Source: Bradysia coprophila (taxonomy: Eukaryota; Arthropoda; Insecta; Diptera; Sciaridae). From it: a DNA stretch of 64,000 nt. Location of the stretch: assembly GCF_014529535.1 (NCBI RefSeq), contig NC_050738.1, positions 11,555,318 through 11,619,317 on the forward strand. Reading direction: 5' to 3'. The notes beneath the pieces were generated by a model. It did no database searches. It was not told where the DNA came from and worked only from the letters and a program-made list of their open reading frames with translations. The translations under genes were made by a program, and so were the position numbers. Every line of letters begins with the position of its first letter. Positions within the stretch are counted from its first letter, which is position 1. Shown here piece by piece: positions 32,372 to 43,987 of the stretch.

Positions 32372-35008
32372 TTAACCGGATATAATATTTCTCATTTGTC
32401 TAATGCTTGACACCAATTTCGGATCGCAGCCAGCGCTCGATGACAAATATGTTTCTGGTGGTGCACGTAGTAACGTCACAGTCTGTCGTAAGCGATTACT
32501 CAACGGAAGTCCAAGCTCTTCCAACACATTGCCCAAATACTCGATGTCCGTTGCGATTTGTTTCGATGCAGTCGGACTAAGTTGGCATATTTGGGTGATT
32601 TGTTCTTCGTACATCGCACAACATTCGTCGACGAGCAGTGAAAGCAGAACGTCGGTACTGGGAATATTTTGTGTGTATTTGGTGTCGCACAGTTCTAAAG
32701 CCGTTTTAAGATGTGTCGACGGTGATAGAAGCAACGGTTCCAAGTGCTGCGGTAACGTCAGCAAGTATTGACCGATCTGATAAGGACAAGACTTTGGATT
32801 AGAAAGAAACAAACGATAAGGATGATCAGCGCACTTACTTGTGTGATAAACTCTTGCGGTGCAAAACTATAATCCGGAAGATTTTGATCGGACGAGTTTA
32901 GCGACTCTGGCGGCTCGACATTTGTTGTTAAATATTTCTCGATCGGAGAAAATATCGATGCCAACGTCGTATCATGGGTGTATTCACATATCGGTTTCAG
33001 TACTTCGAAGGTCGGTACGAAAACGGTGAACGTTGCATTCGGATTATCGTCGTCGCTGTGGTTGTCATTTTTCAACCGGATGGATTGAATGAGTTTCCGG
33101 AATTCGTTCAATTCTCGTTTCTCTTTCATTTTGTAGCCGAAATGCAGTGACTTGTCGGTGCTTATGTGAATCGGCTCGAGTTGTAGCAGACGATCGGCCA
33201 CTGTATTACCGAATTCATTCAATTGCGACACAAAATCGCCTATGTTTTGCAGCAGGGAAATGCATGTTTGAAGTAGACTCCAATTTTGTTCAGAATTTCT
33301 ACTCGCGTGCAGTTGTTGCTGGGCCTTTCTGTATTTGTCTAAGAATATCTTGAAGATGTACTGTAATCAATCAAATAGAATACAATTAGCAATTTGAATC
33401 GTCCATAATGGTTGTTTAAATGCCTTACATTCAACGACGTGACCAACGACACTAGCCCACAATTCTGTGTAACGTCTTCGCATCTATTCAATGCCGATGT
33501 ACAAAGTTGGAAAATTTTCGAATTTGTATTGCCCAACGCTCGTACACTATCCGCGCAGGTGTTGTGAGTTAACTGAAACTCTTCCAATTGGACAAGTAGA
33601 TTATTTTGCTCAGCAGATGTGTACTGTGCGACGAATGAATCGAAGAAATCGTATATGACAAAGATCATTGATTTGAGGGTCTGATCGGGAACGGTACTCG
33701 GTGACGAGGCAATGCACCGTTTTACTAATCCCCCAAAGTAAACATTTGCCGCTGATGCTTCACTCAAAACAGCCAACTTGTCATTACTTTGTTTGACGAT
33801 GTTCGTAATCACCATATCTCTACCTGGTTGCAACGATACCAATGTTTCGATGATAACTAGAGCGGATTCGTGGAAGCCAATTTGTCCGAATACCGACGAG
33901 CACCACCTGGATTCTTTTTGCCACTTTTCGTACAAATGATCGTAAAATATTCGCAGGCAACCAACTGAACCCGAATTGAGCGATGTGTCGACGCATTCCG
34001 TCCAATATTGCTGCAGCATTTTCTTTTGCACAGTACGATAATATTGGGTGAGCTGCGGCAAACGTTCCATTACCGAGAACATTTCCACGAATTTCTTCGA
34101 CGATTCTGAACGAAAGACGAGAAAGTTACTTTAAATGCTCGGAAGGAGCAGACTGATTAGCTTACCAATATCCCCAGTCTGAAATGATTGAACAACTCCG
34201 GGACTAGCGAGTGCTTCCAATCGATTTTTGAAGTCCTCCACTTGGTCTTCACGGTCCGATTGATGCGGCAATCCTATCTGTGCTTGTAAGGATTTTTGCA
34301 ACGCCTGTAACTTACTACAAGCGTCTGCTAGTTTGGCATGTTCAATAAGTTCGTCAAGTTCTGTTGTTAATCTGCCCCAGCCGTCGGATTCCTGGATCCC
34401 CTGTTTGGCAAACTACGACCAAATGCACTGTCATTCCGAGTATTTGTGTTAGGAAGACGTATGCTAACACTCACCTCAAGTTTACTCTTCAAATCGTCCA
34501 GACGTTCTAAGTTTTGCATACTTGCACCAGTGTTTCGTTGCACTTGGTCGATATTACACTGAACGTCAGACATCTGAGTTTTCAGTGAGACAGCGGCATT
34601 TTGCAAATTCTATTTTTGTTTTAATCGAAAAATGTTAAATCTATTTGGAATGTAGCGGTGACATTAGAATTTACCTGAGCATCCTTCATGATCTTAGGTA
34701 TCGCTGACAATACCTGCTGGCTGGTGTCTTCCAGAGCAGAGTTCTACAGATCAATTCGTATTACGATTCACTTCAACAGTATTTTTGACGAATAATTCTT
34801 ACCAATTGTTGCACATACAATTGCATCTTCGACACCAAATTGGAAACGAAAATTTCCTTATTGACGTGTTTATCGGCCCCATTTGCATACGTTTTGTTGA
34901 TCCACTCGATTGCATCGAAATTGTCATCGGAAAATGCTTCGATATCCTGGTTGAATGGATTTTTTTTGTGTCATCTTAACTACTTAGTCATGAATGTCTT
35001 CTTACCAT
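32372..35008 (-). CDS. COG7: COG7, conserved oligomeric Golgi complex subunit 7
   Basis: COG7 is a lobe B subunit of the COG tethering complex, acting in intra-Golgi retrograde vesicle traffic and thereby glycosylation. Exons: 35008-35006 (ATG only), 34946-34803, 34743-34675, 34609-34475, 34412-34166, 34105-33429, 33360-32839 and 32776-32372; all phases fit, giving 733 residues (human about 770). Family landmarks: N-terminal DDNFDAIEWIN, then a coiled-coil region (SALEDTSQQ through LERLDDLKSKLE), KNRLEALASP, RLPQLTQYY, then the C-terminal block IGQYLLTLPQHLEP, QLSPTASKQIATDIEYL and RLRQTVTLL. The start is chosen because only the lone ATG followed by GTAAGA at 35005 provides an initiator in phase with the MD-type N-terminus of the family. 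Stop TAA is at 32374-32372. Introns are 56-80 nt apart from the last, which is 62 nt. Confidence 0.94.
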
Positions 35009-35666
35009 CGACCGTCCTTTGTTAATCGAAATAAGTTGATTATAAAAATGAAAATGAAATCTTCTGTTTACGTTTCAAAGAAGATATTTGACAGATGACA
35101 CGGTTGACAAAAGTTAGTCTGTGCGCCCTGTGCGCCGGTAACTTTTTATTTTCTTGGATTTACAATGCGATATTATGAAAGAGGAAATTGTTGACACTGT
35201 TACCGACCAAACAACAAGGTAGACAACACACGCCGTTGTGGATCTTGTGACTTCAAAAAGTTCAATAAATACCATTAAGACCCCAGACCCTATTTTCAGT
35301 TTATTAGTTTCCATTCGATAGTTTTCTTCAGAAATTGCAAACAAATCGCCTTCACTAGCACTCAGCATGTTTAAAAGTGACAGCGCGACCATGCCATCTT
35401 TTAAGTGTAACTATTCGAAATTTTAGAAGCCAACGTACAAATACTACATGGAAATGACCAGACACCGGTTGCGCATTTTTTCGTTGACTCGAACTTTCTT
35501 TCGTAGACAATCGCCATGGAATACTATACACCTGCCTTTAGGCTCGGCCAAAACTCATCAACTTGACCATTTTTTTTTCATTTCTCCTCTTTTCGATTTT
35601 ATCATTGTCAATTATATGGACTCTGTTTATGCGAAATAAAACTATCTCAAGTGCTCTACTCCCACC
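35009..35666. other. Intergenic DNA upstream of COG7
   Basis: Contains the divergent promoter side of COG7 (minus). ORFs here (for example 35114-35392) show no recognisable features. No specific regulatory site can be named. Confidence 0.4.
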
Positions 35667-35786
35667 CAATGAAAGTATAAACCAGGTATGGTCTGTCATA
35701 CAAACCGGAGAACAAACTCACCTCTCATGAGAGGTGAATACATACAAAGTTTGACATTCGACCATACCTTGTGTTGACGTTCATTG
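35667..35786. mobile_element. MITE, CAATGAAAG...CTTTCATTG-type family, copy 1
   Basis: Starts CAATGAAAGTATAAACCAGG and ends CATACCTTGTGTTGACGTTCATTG, imperfect inverted termini. Shares its ends and the inner CTCATGAGAG palindrome with 36676-36865. Confidence 0.6.
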
Positions 35787-36180
35787 GTTGGCATGCCATT
35801 TTAGTAGCAATTTGGAACCATGCTAATGATTAAACAAGGAAGTTTCTAAACCATAAAAATACGATCTATAAATGAAAATGTTCGGAACTTGACCGTAGAG
35901 TTTCGATTATAATCGGATTAAATTGCCGGGACTTCACCCGACTAAGGCAAAAGGCCCTTCGGGAATCGCCTGAACGCCCAGCATGGCCGTGGACTTTCGA
36001 CCGTAGAACTACGCTTAAATAAAAAAAAAACGTGAACGTTGAACGGGCAACATGCCCTAAATATAGTGTTTCATTATCATGTTGTGGTATGATCTTAACT
36101 GTAGCCGGATAGAATTACGGTTTGTTGCCGTAGCCATGCCATCGTAGTAGCAATTTTCAACCGTACCGATCAACGAAAAA

Positions 36181-36406
36181 CAAAGGTTCTGAAAGAACAG
36201 GTTAATACACTTCTGAGTTGATCACGAAGGCGGTGACACCCAAATTTTGACAAAGAGATGCTTTTTATCAGAAATTGTTTGAAATGTCAACTTAATAACA
36301 ACTAATTTTTTTTTTCTTCAAGTTGACATTTCGAACAATCTGTAATGAGAGTATTCCACAAAATGTATCTATTCATTATGTCTTAACATGTTCTTTCAGA
36401 ACCTTG
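36181..36406. mobile_element. MITE, CAAAGGTTCTGAAAGAACAGG family, copy 1
   Basis: Terminal inverted repeat of about 25 bp (AAGGTTCTGAAAGAACAGGT; complement ends at 36406). A GTTGATCACGAAGGCGGTGA block lies just inside the left end. An inner pair, GAAATGTCAACTT and AAGTTGACATTTC (about 36281 and 36319), adds a second stem. Confidence 0.65.
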
Positions 36407-36427
36407 CAAAAAAAAAGTTACTATAGG

Positions 36428-36657
36428 CAAAGTTCTGAAAGAACAGGTTAAGACCACCACGAAGGCGGGTGACACCAAATTTTATAAACAGATAGTGTGA
36501 GAAATCAACTTGAAGCAAATATTTTTCTCGAAAATTCAGTATTTTGATTTTGTTAAGTTCCATTTTACATATAAACTTCGCAGCCGTAGACGCAATTGTG
36601 TGTCACCGCCTTCGTGATCAACTCAGGGTTGTCTTAACCTGTTCTTTCAGAACCTTG
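36428..36657. mobile_element. MITE, CAAAGGTTCTGAAAGAACAGG family, copy 2
   Basis: Lies 21 bp after copy 1. Same termini; here the GTGTCACCGCCTTCGTGATC block is inside the right end, complementary to that of copy 1. Confidence 0.65.
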
Positions 36658-36675
36658 ACTAAAGGGTCGAATAGT

Positions 36676-36865
36676 CAATGAAAGAATAAACCAGGTATGT
36701 TCTGTTCATACAAACCGGAGGACACAACGATTTCATATAAACAAACTCATCTCTCATGAGAGGTGAGTTTGTTTATATGAAATCGCTATGTCCTCCGCTA
36801 TATACATAGTTGGACATTCGACCATAAGTTTGACATTCGACCATACCTTGTGTTGACGTTCATTG
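36676..36865. mobile_element. MITE, CAATGAAAG family, copy 2
   Basis: Same ends as 35667-35786, expanded by an inner near-perfect palindrome (36719-36800) centred on CTCTCATGAGAG. Lies about 190 bp upstream of the AATF start and so may overlap its promoter. Confidence 0.65.
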
Positions 36866-37058
36866 CGAATAGTAACTCCAGTAACTCTTTGAACCATCTG
36901 TGTGAAACTTCGTCTTGTAAGCCCAGTTGGAACTCAGCGCCGCTGTGTAATTTTACAAACGTCAACAATGTCAAAAAACATTTATTTATAAATAGAACAC
37001 GTGCGTGATTATATCGACTAACAAAAAGTAAACCGATTTCAGCATCAATATTCTAGCC

Positions 37059-38600
37059 ATGAATCGAAAGAAGGTGCCATCAGTCAGCATAGGAGACAAA
37101 ATAAACGAACTTCTAGCACCGAAGCAATTACATGATCCTGAATACAATTCGGAAGATGAAACTGTCGCTAAAACCAGATACTATGATTCGGAAGAGGAGG
37201 AGGACAATCAACCAGTTGCCGAACTAAGCCACATCAGAAAGAAAAATGTTCGACTGCTCCAAGACATCGATGCCAAGTATAGCGGCAAAATTAGTTCGCG
37301 GAATGAATTGGATGTGTCAAGTGAGTATGAAGAAAGCAGTGACAGTGAGCCGGAGACTGGTGATTTTGCAATCAAATTGAAAGAACTAGACAGCGATGAT
37401 GGTGAGAACGTTGACACAGACACCGATGATGACGGTAAAGGATCGAAAAGTATTGAATCAAACAGTGGCGACGAGGTCGATGAAGCTTTTGGTGAGGGGG
37501 GAGACGATGAAACCGAAGATGAGGAGTCGGAGCACAGTGATCAAGATGATGATGATGATGATGATGGATCCTCGTCAGAAGGGAGTGAAAGTGATTTTGA
37601 CGGTGGTGACATTATACCAAGAGATCAGAATGGAACAAATCATGAAAGTGATGGTGAAGTCGAAGAAAAAGAAGATGAAAATCAGACAAAAATCAGCAAA
37701 GATGTAGAGAAGGGTGTCTCGGTTCAAAATCAACTGCACATTTGGGAGAAGTTACTTGAGATTCGAATTCACTCACAAAAAATGCTACTGAAAGCGAACG
37801 GATTACCGCAGGCGAATTCTTTCCAACAGCTCCAATCGAATACTGAGTTCAACGAAGCCGTCGAAAAGACATCAGCAAATGTGGACAAACTACTGACTAA
37901 ACTGTGCACACTTCAGAAGGCACTGATCAACCAGTATCCCGAAACGAAGGAGATCGCCGGAAAACGTCAACGAACTGATGACGGTGATGAACCCGACAGA
38001 ATCAGTAAAATAGGCAAGAAACTGCAACATGATTTCGCCGACTTCAAAGATTATCGGAATGCGACAATTTCAAAGTGGTACGATCGAACAAAAGTGTTAA
38101 CACCTGGCGCCTCCAAAACCTTGAAACAACCAACCTTCGATATCATTCGCAACATTGAAGGAGTGTTATCGAACAGGGACGAGCTCATCAAAAAGACGCA
38201 AACGTACAAGGGCGGATATGAAATAATTGGAATGGATACAACCATCAAGGACAAACTGAATGCTGGTACTGGTGAGGCGAACGGAGAAACTGAGCCGATG
38301 ATTTGCAGTGAAATCTACGACGATACAGATTTCTATCATTCACAACTGAGAGAGCTAATCGAATTCAAAACAAATGCCTCAACGAATCCGGCTGACGTGA
38401 CGAAACAATTTGCGGAATTGCAGAAGTTACGCAATAAAATCAAAAAAGTCGTCGATACACGGGCGTCCAAGGGTAGGAAAATTCGTTATGCTGTCCATAA
38501 TAAAATGGTAAATTTTATGGCACGAAATGATCCAACTGAATGGTCAAACGAAGCGAAAACTGAACTATTTTCATCGCTATTTAGCAGTCGAACGGGGTGA
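37059..38600 (+). CDS. AATF: AATF / Che-1, nucleolar ribosome-biogenesis protein
   Basis: AATF (apoptosis-antagonizing transcription factor, yeast Bfr2 relative) works in small-subunit ribosome assembly and stress-responsive transcription in the nucleolus and nucleus. A single uninterrupted ORF of 513 residues. Residues about 20-220 are highly acidic and Ser-rich, including a seven-Asp run encoded by a GAT repeat. The middle has KGVSVQNQLHIWEKLLEIRI and HDFADFKDYRNATISKWYDR, and the C-terminal TRAUB-like part has EIYDDTDFYHSQLRELIE, KLRNKIKKVVD and ASKGRKIRY. Order and spacing match human AATF, which is slightly longer (560 residues). The start is in good context (AGCCATGA). Absence of introns contrasts with its split neighbours but the coding sequence is intact; a retrogene origin is possible but not shown. 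Confidence 0.95.
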   Translation: MNRKKVPSVSIGDKINELLAPKQLHDPEYNSEDETVAKTRYYDSEEEEDNQPVAELSHIRKKNVRLLQDIDAKYSGKISSRNELDVSSEYEESSDSEPETGDFAIKLKELDSDDGENVDTDTDDDGKGSKSIESNSGDEVDEAFGEGGDDETEDEESEHSDQDDDDDDDGSSSEGSESDFDGGDIIPRDQNGTNHESDGEVEEKEDENQTKISKDVEKGVSVQNQLHIWEKLLEIRIHSQKMLLKANGLPQANSFQQLQSNTEFNEAVEKTSANVDKLLTKLCTLQKALINQYPETKEIAGKRQRTDDGDEPDRISKIGKKLQHDFADFKDYRNATISKWYDRTKVLTPGASKTLKQPTFDIIRNIEGVLSNRDELIKKTQTYKGGYEIIGMDTTIKDKLNAGTGEANGETEPMICSEIYDDTDFYHSQLRELIEFKTNASTNPADVTKQFAELQKLRNKIKKVVDTRASKGRKIRYAVHNKMVNFMARNDPTEWSNEAKTELFSSLFSSRTG

Positions 38601-38612
38601 TAAAGTTTTGGT

Positions 38613-38618
38613 AATAAA
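38613..38618 (+). terminator. AATAAA poly(A) signal of AATF
   Basis: A canonical hexamer begins 13 nt after the TGA of AATF, implying a very short 3' UTR if used. The TTTTCTTTTGTTTTAAGG stretch just downstream is compatible with a T-rich downstream element. Confidence 0.45.
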
Positions 38619-39144
38619 TTTCTTTTCTTTTGTTTTAAGGAAACAAATTGGGTTTTATTTGATGCATCTTCTTCAATTTATCAAACATATTTTGACGAGG
38701 CAAAGTACAAACGTCGAGAAAATGGTTGAGCAGACTTTACCGATTTACCCTAATTTATTCTGCAATCACTGAACATTTACCCATCAATTGACACACTGTT
38801 ATTTTCTCTACTTACTCGTATTGATTTTGGAACTCAAAAGATCGACTCTCAGATATTCGCGGCGTTGACAATAACAAATCCCACAATCTATGTAACTAAC
38901 TAATCTTTCTACTCAAGCACATGTTTTATTAATTTGTTAGAAAGACAGTTTATCGCCTTAAAATACGTGGTTAAATCTATCACTTCATTTGTTTAAAGCG
39001 TCTAATATTCGAGACATCCTTTCTCCAATCGAGACTAAAAGGCGACACATTTCTATATGGATAAGTAGGGAGAAAACGTGACCATTTTCCACACTTGTTG
39101 ATAACACAACATTTTAAAAATTCTAAGCGTCAACTTTCACATTC
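38619..39144. other. Intergenic DNA after AATF
   Basis: No gene seen. The stretch 38840-39000 contains a copy-like segment of the dispersed repeat with GACAATAACA and ATCACTTCATTTGTTTAAAG. Confidence 0.4.
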
Positions 39145-39152
39145 ACCACAAG

Positions 39153-39885
39153 CAAGGTTGCGATCGCTAACGATTTTTATTAGCGACGCTAACGCTAACG
39201 CTAATTTCGAAAAATGGTAGCGTCGCTAAACTTATTCGCTAACCGAAAAAAAGTTAGCGCGCTAGTAGCGGCCGCTAATAGCGATCGCTAATGTTTCGTT
39301 GAAAGATCTCATGAATAAGACGATTTTTTAATTTATAAATTTTTTTAAATTTTTGATCATGCTGAACATGATGAAATCTCAATAATTTTTTAGTTTTTGA
39401 TGAACTTTGGTTCAATCATTTTTTGAGGAAAACTTATTAGATTTTATGATTATGATTTATGTTGAAGATTACCTTTTTACGGGAGTTGCAAAAGATTGAG
39501 TATAGTAGCTATTTGCATACTAGTGATGAACAATTGGAAAGTCAAGCTTTCATGTGAATTTTGTTAATCCAAAGCATGAAAAGTATTTTACACGATTGCG
39601 AGTTGGAGTTGGTGAAGTACATTTCATAACTCGATTTTTCAATGCTTCACTTCTAGTTATGCAAATAAAAATTCTAATAATTCAATATTAAATTGTTCAA
39701 TACCTAAAAAGTTCTATTTTTCATCAGCGAAGTGATTAGCGATCAGCGAAAAAACTTTCGCTAATGATATTCTAGCGAGCGCTAACGCTAGTAGCGACAA
39801 ATTTTGAAAATGAGCGTCGCTATTAGCGGCGCTAGTAGCGACGCTAGTAGCGTCGCTAATGACTAGCGACGCTAGTGCAACCTTG
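39153..39885. mobile_element. Non-autonomous hAT-type element with 8-bp target duplication
   Basis: Ends CAAGGTTGC and GCAACCTTG, flanked by identical 8-bp copies of ACCACAAG (39145-39152 and 39886-39893), the duplication length typical of hAT transposons. Both subterminal zones (39161-39295 and 39725-39880) are packed with TAGCG/CGCTA motifs in both orientations, resembling the subterminal transposase-binding repeats known in hAT elements. The 733-bp element has no transposase ORF. Confidence 0.88.
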
Positions 39886-40245
39886 ACCACAAGGTACTAC
39901 ACACTTGCTACCGCTCACTAGACAGATTTCATCACAAACCGCTATGTCATAATGGATTTTTTAACGATCTTTCTAAATTTAAAAAGTTTCCGAAAAAACG
40001 AACTAAGCTCCTTTCCAACTGCAAACGTATCGTAACAAAATTATGAAATCTGTTACTTCATTCGTTTAAAGCACGGCAGAGTAAAATAAACTTTACTATC
40101 TCATGGTTTAACACGTCTTGCTATACCAGATAACATTACCTAGCGCTCATGGATTATTTTAGTAGTCGATAGCGGAAATCTAACCGTTTCCGTTAAGTTG
40201 ATTTATGCTTACCAGACATGTGACATTGTAAAATGTCATTACTAA

Positions 40246-41395
40246 TAGGGATGTGCTATGGATAAAGAATCGAGACTGGCGTAGTCCACAAAAAATTTTT
40301 ATCGTCCCTAGATGTCAAAAATCGGTTTTAAAATTTTTTAAAATTTCATTTACAACTTGCGACAAATCATAGAAGCTAAAATTTCGAGTTTTCGGCCTCC
40401 CACACATTTCGACCTCTACCAAAAAACAACTTCTTTGAGATTTTTACAGGCTGTATCAGTTCTATTCTACTAATAGGAGTCCAATGCAACAGAAATGAAT
40501 AAAATCCGGAAGAAGTTTGTCGGAAAAGTATTTTTCGTGAGTCGTCAAAGTTCGCCGACCATGAAAAATTGAATTGATCTTTAACTTGAAAATTCGTAAA
40601 ATAATTAGGAAAATGTTTCAAATTTATCTCAAGTTGGCTCAAATTCTTGGGAATGTTGTAGGCTATCCGAAACAAGAAAGTTTTGGAAAATCTTCTGAGA
40701 AACGTTTGTGTGGTGAGTGTTTGTTTGGCCTAAAATTGGGGGAAAATGCCTCAACTGAGAAAATCGAATTTTTGAAAAAGTGTAAAAAATCTTCGATTTT
40801 AAATTGTTTGATCAAAAAATGATCACAGATATTAAATTCAAATAAATGAATCAAAAATAATTTTTTTCGTGCATATTTCAAAAATTCGATTTCCTCAGTT
40901 GAGGCATTTCCCTCCAAACAAACACCCACCACACAAACGTTTCTTAGAAGATTTTCAAAAACTTTTCCGTTCTGGATAGCCACAACATTCCCAAGAATTT
41001 AAGCCCGCTTGAGTAAAAATTGAATCATTTTCCTGATGAATTTACGAATTTTCAAGTTCAAGATCCACTCAATTTTTCATACAGCGAACTTTGACGACTC
41101 ACGAAGAAGACTTTTCCGACAAAATTCTTCCGGATTTTATTTTTTCTGTTGCATTGGACTCCTACTAGTAAAATAGGACTGATACAGCCTGCAAAAATCT
41201 CAAAGAAGTTTTTTGGTAGATGTCGAAATGTGTAGGAGGCCGAAAACTCGAAATTTTAGCTTCTATGATTTGTCGCAAGTTGTAAATGAATTTAAAAAAA
41301 AAATTTAAAATCGATTTTTGACATCTAATCTTGGGATGATAACAATTTTTTGTGGACTACGCCAGTCTCGATCCTTTATCCATCGCACACCCCTA
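40246..41395. mobile_element. Foldback element, about 530-bp inverted arms
   Basis: The left arm (about 40246-40782) and right arm (about 40876-41395) are inverted copies with scattered substitutions and small indels. Shared landmarks are GACTGGCGTAGTCCAC, GACAAATCATAGAAGC, TCGTCAAAGTTCGC and CTCAACTGAG/CTCAGTTGAG. The spacer is about 93 bp. Outer ends read TAGGGATGTGC and GCACACCCCTA, which resembles hAT-like termini, but I find no clean 8-bp duplication. ORFs in both arms mirror each other and are not genes. Confidence 0.8.
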
Positions 41396-43370
41396 ATAAC
41401 TATCAAATTAAGTTAGGACTTTGCGATCGCTACAACTTTCAATGAAAACTGTAGGATCAAAACATCTATTTAATGTCTCGTGTGGTGGTGAGCTTCAGGT
41501 CAGTTTGTAAAAACTTATATTTAAATCGAATCATAGTCCTCAGTTGTCGTAGAGATATAAGCAGCTACCATGTACTGTGATACACCCATCAGTTTCAAAA
41601 AAAATTAATAAAATGATCATTGGTGCTGAGCTTCAATTTGATCTTAACAATTCCATACTTACAGCTTAGCTTGGCTGTGTTGATATTGAAAAACTTGAAA
41701 AATATCTCAAAGGCAGAAAGTATTTGAAATTTTGTGGAAATTCAAAATAATTATTTTCTTAAAATAGGTCCTGCCACGGGCTCATTGATTGTAATTGATT
41801 CTATTCAGTTAGAAAATAGCTTGTATTGTTGTTCTATTATTCACATGTTCGACAACTTTTTGAGTGCGCGGTATAGTTCTGATGATGACCATTCAAAATT
41901 CAGCCGACAATCCTCAAATAAAAAGACCAAATTTCTCTGCAACATCTACATTAAATTAAACATTTTGGATTTTGTTTTTACTTAAAGCTTACAAATGAAT
42001 TCATTGCACATTTAAGAAGATTCTGGACGCACATATAGATTCTGGAATATAATTCAATTCATTTAACCTTTTACACACACGACAAGTACATCTCTTTGTT
42101 CCGTCTTAGTTCATCATTGTGGATGACAAGTTGACTTAGGCTGCTAGCTGCTTGTAAAAGGCTAATGGTACATTTTGTGTTTCCTTAAATTTAGCAACTC
42201 AATGGACTCTCCGCAACTGAAATGAAAAGAATAACAAAATTTCAACAGAAATGCTCAAATTGATTCACTCCACCTCATACATATCGTTGTCATTTGGGTG
42301 CTGTTTGTTCGATTGCTCATAGTACTGTTACGGCGATCGTTTAAATTTTCCAGTCGCTTAGATATCGAAAGGTGACGATGACTGGACGTTCTCTGCAAGT
42401 AAAAGAATACGACTGGTTTCAGTGAAATTGGGTGAGACTAAATTCAAGGCATAATTTCGAAGGATCAACATTTTATCCATTTTTCCCTGGGCCTATCGAC
42501 AGTCAACTAACTTCCTTAAATCAAAATCTATCTTAAAAAAATAGTTGCTCCAATTCCATTATGATATTTTCTCTGTTGTCCATTCTGGCATACAAACTGA
42601 AATGTGTATTCGCTTCTCATACCACAACCACATATAAGTATGTCAATGTGAATGGTTTGAAATTAAAAGTGACATTTTTGAATTAAATTTCCACGAAATA
42701 CCTTGAACCCCCGCGTTCAATGCTCAATAATTACATTCGCATGATACTCAACACCGCAAAACAAGTGGACTTTCCTGCATTGCAACAAGTTTAAAATATA
42801 TTCAGGAAAAAAGGACGTCGTGTTTGTTGTGATGATTTGCATGTCGTTCATAAAAAGAGATGTGAAATTCTGATCTGATGCTCCAATACCTCCTCTAGCA
42901 ACCTAACTACATTTATTAAGGAGGTAAAAATGCAACGTAGCCCTTGGATTTTATATGTGAAATTAGAAATTAGTGAACAGTGTACAAACAAAGGAATAAG
43001 GTGGTATTTTGACAGCGTCAAAACGACGTTTGTTTGCTAGAGAGGGTATTGGATATTCAGATTGCATATAAACATTGACCGACGGTTTTCTGTTCATTTT
43101 TTTTCAATTTCATTGAAAATAGGGAGAAATGTTATTAAAAAGTTCGATGGTTTTTATAATAATGTCACATCATCTAGGCAGAGATTATGTGTGGGTGGGT
43201 GGGTGTTATCCTTACGCAGGCATACCTGATGCAAATGTAAAAAATAAATGTTTTAAAGAATGATGTTTATATGAAACATATAGGAGAGCAGTGTGCACTT
43301 GTTGGCTTTCTTCAAATTATAGGACGATTTGCTGGTTGCCGGATCATATACATTTTATCTGTCTAGAACG
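41396..43370. other. Intergenic DNA, no gene seen
   Basis: AT-rich; an ORF at 41734-41985 has no recognisable content. No repeats as striking as in the flanking blocks. Confidence 0.4.
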
Positions 43371-43902
43371 ATCGCCCAAAACCACTTACAGTGGAGGTGT
43401 GACGCAAGTCCTGTTATCCACTTACAAAAGAACTGATATCGGTGTAGGTGACGCTTACAGGTTCGACACGCAAAAAGGTATGCGTCACAAATGGCAGCTG
43501 ATGAGGAAAGTACGCGAAAGTTTTATCAACAAAAATTTACCAGAAAAATTTTAGGAAGAAAATTATAATAAAAAAGTTTGCGTCAAAAAGTGGCAGATGA
43601 TTCGGCTTTCTTCTGTTTGAATTCCATTTTTTAAAGGAATATATTTCACAATTTTTAAAATTTTCATTCCTCAACATCTGCCACTTGTGACGCAAACTTT
43701 TTTATTATAATTTTCTTCCTAAAATTTTTCTGGTAAATTTTTGTTGATAAAACTTTCGCGTACTTTCCTCATCAGCTGCCATTTGTGACGCATACCTTTT
43801 TGCGTGTCGAACCTGTAAGCGTCACCTACACCGATATCAGTTCTTTTGTAAGTGGATAACAGAACTTGCGTCACACCTCCACTGTAAGTGGTTTTGGGCG
43901 AT
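43371..43902. repeat. Long near-perfect hairpin (about 229-bp arms, 75-nt loop)
   Basis: Arms 43371-43599 and 43675-43902 are inverted copies with very few differences: 60 consecutive codons read identically from either strand (for example GVTQVLLSTYKRTDIGVGD). Adjacent to a 147-bp tandem array. The ORFs are by-products. If transcribed the RNA would form a long duplex. Confidence 0.88.
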
Positions 43903-43987
43903 ATCAGCTCTTTTGTAAGTTGTGCTTTTTTAGAATTTGGTCGCAGATAATAGACAATCATATTGTGCAGTTTGAACGAAAATATCA

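Noticed and set aside
35880-36010. Possible SINE/tRNA-like sequence ending in an A-run (TTCGACCGTAGAAC...AAAAAAAAAA)
   Set aside because: No convincing A and B box pair at proper spacing and no cloverleaf could be drawn.
37208-37707. ORFs overlapping AATF in other frames, including a Met-rich 103-codon frame
   Set aside because: Shadows of the GAT/GAA-rich acidic segment of AATF.
40376-40983. ORFs in the 40-41 kb region with shared SFGKSSEKRLCG/NLLRNVCVVG-like segments
   Set aside because: Opposite arms of the foldback element; no coding signature.
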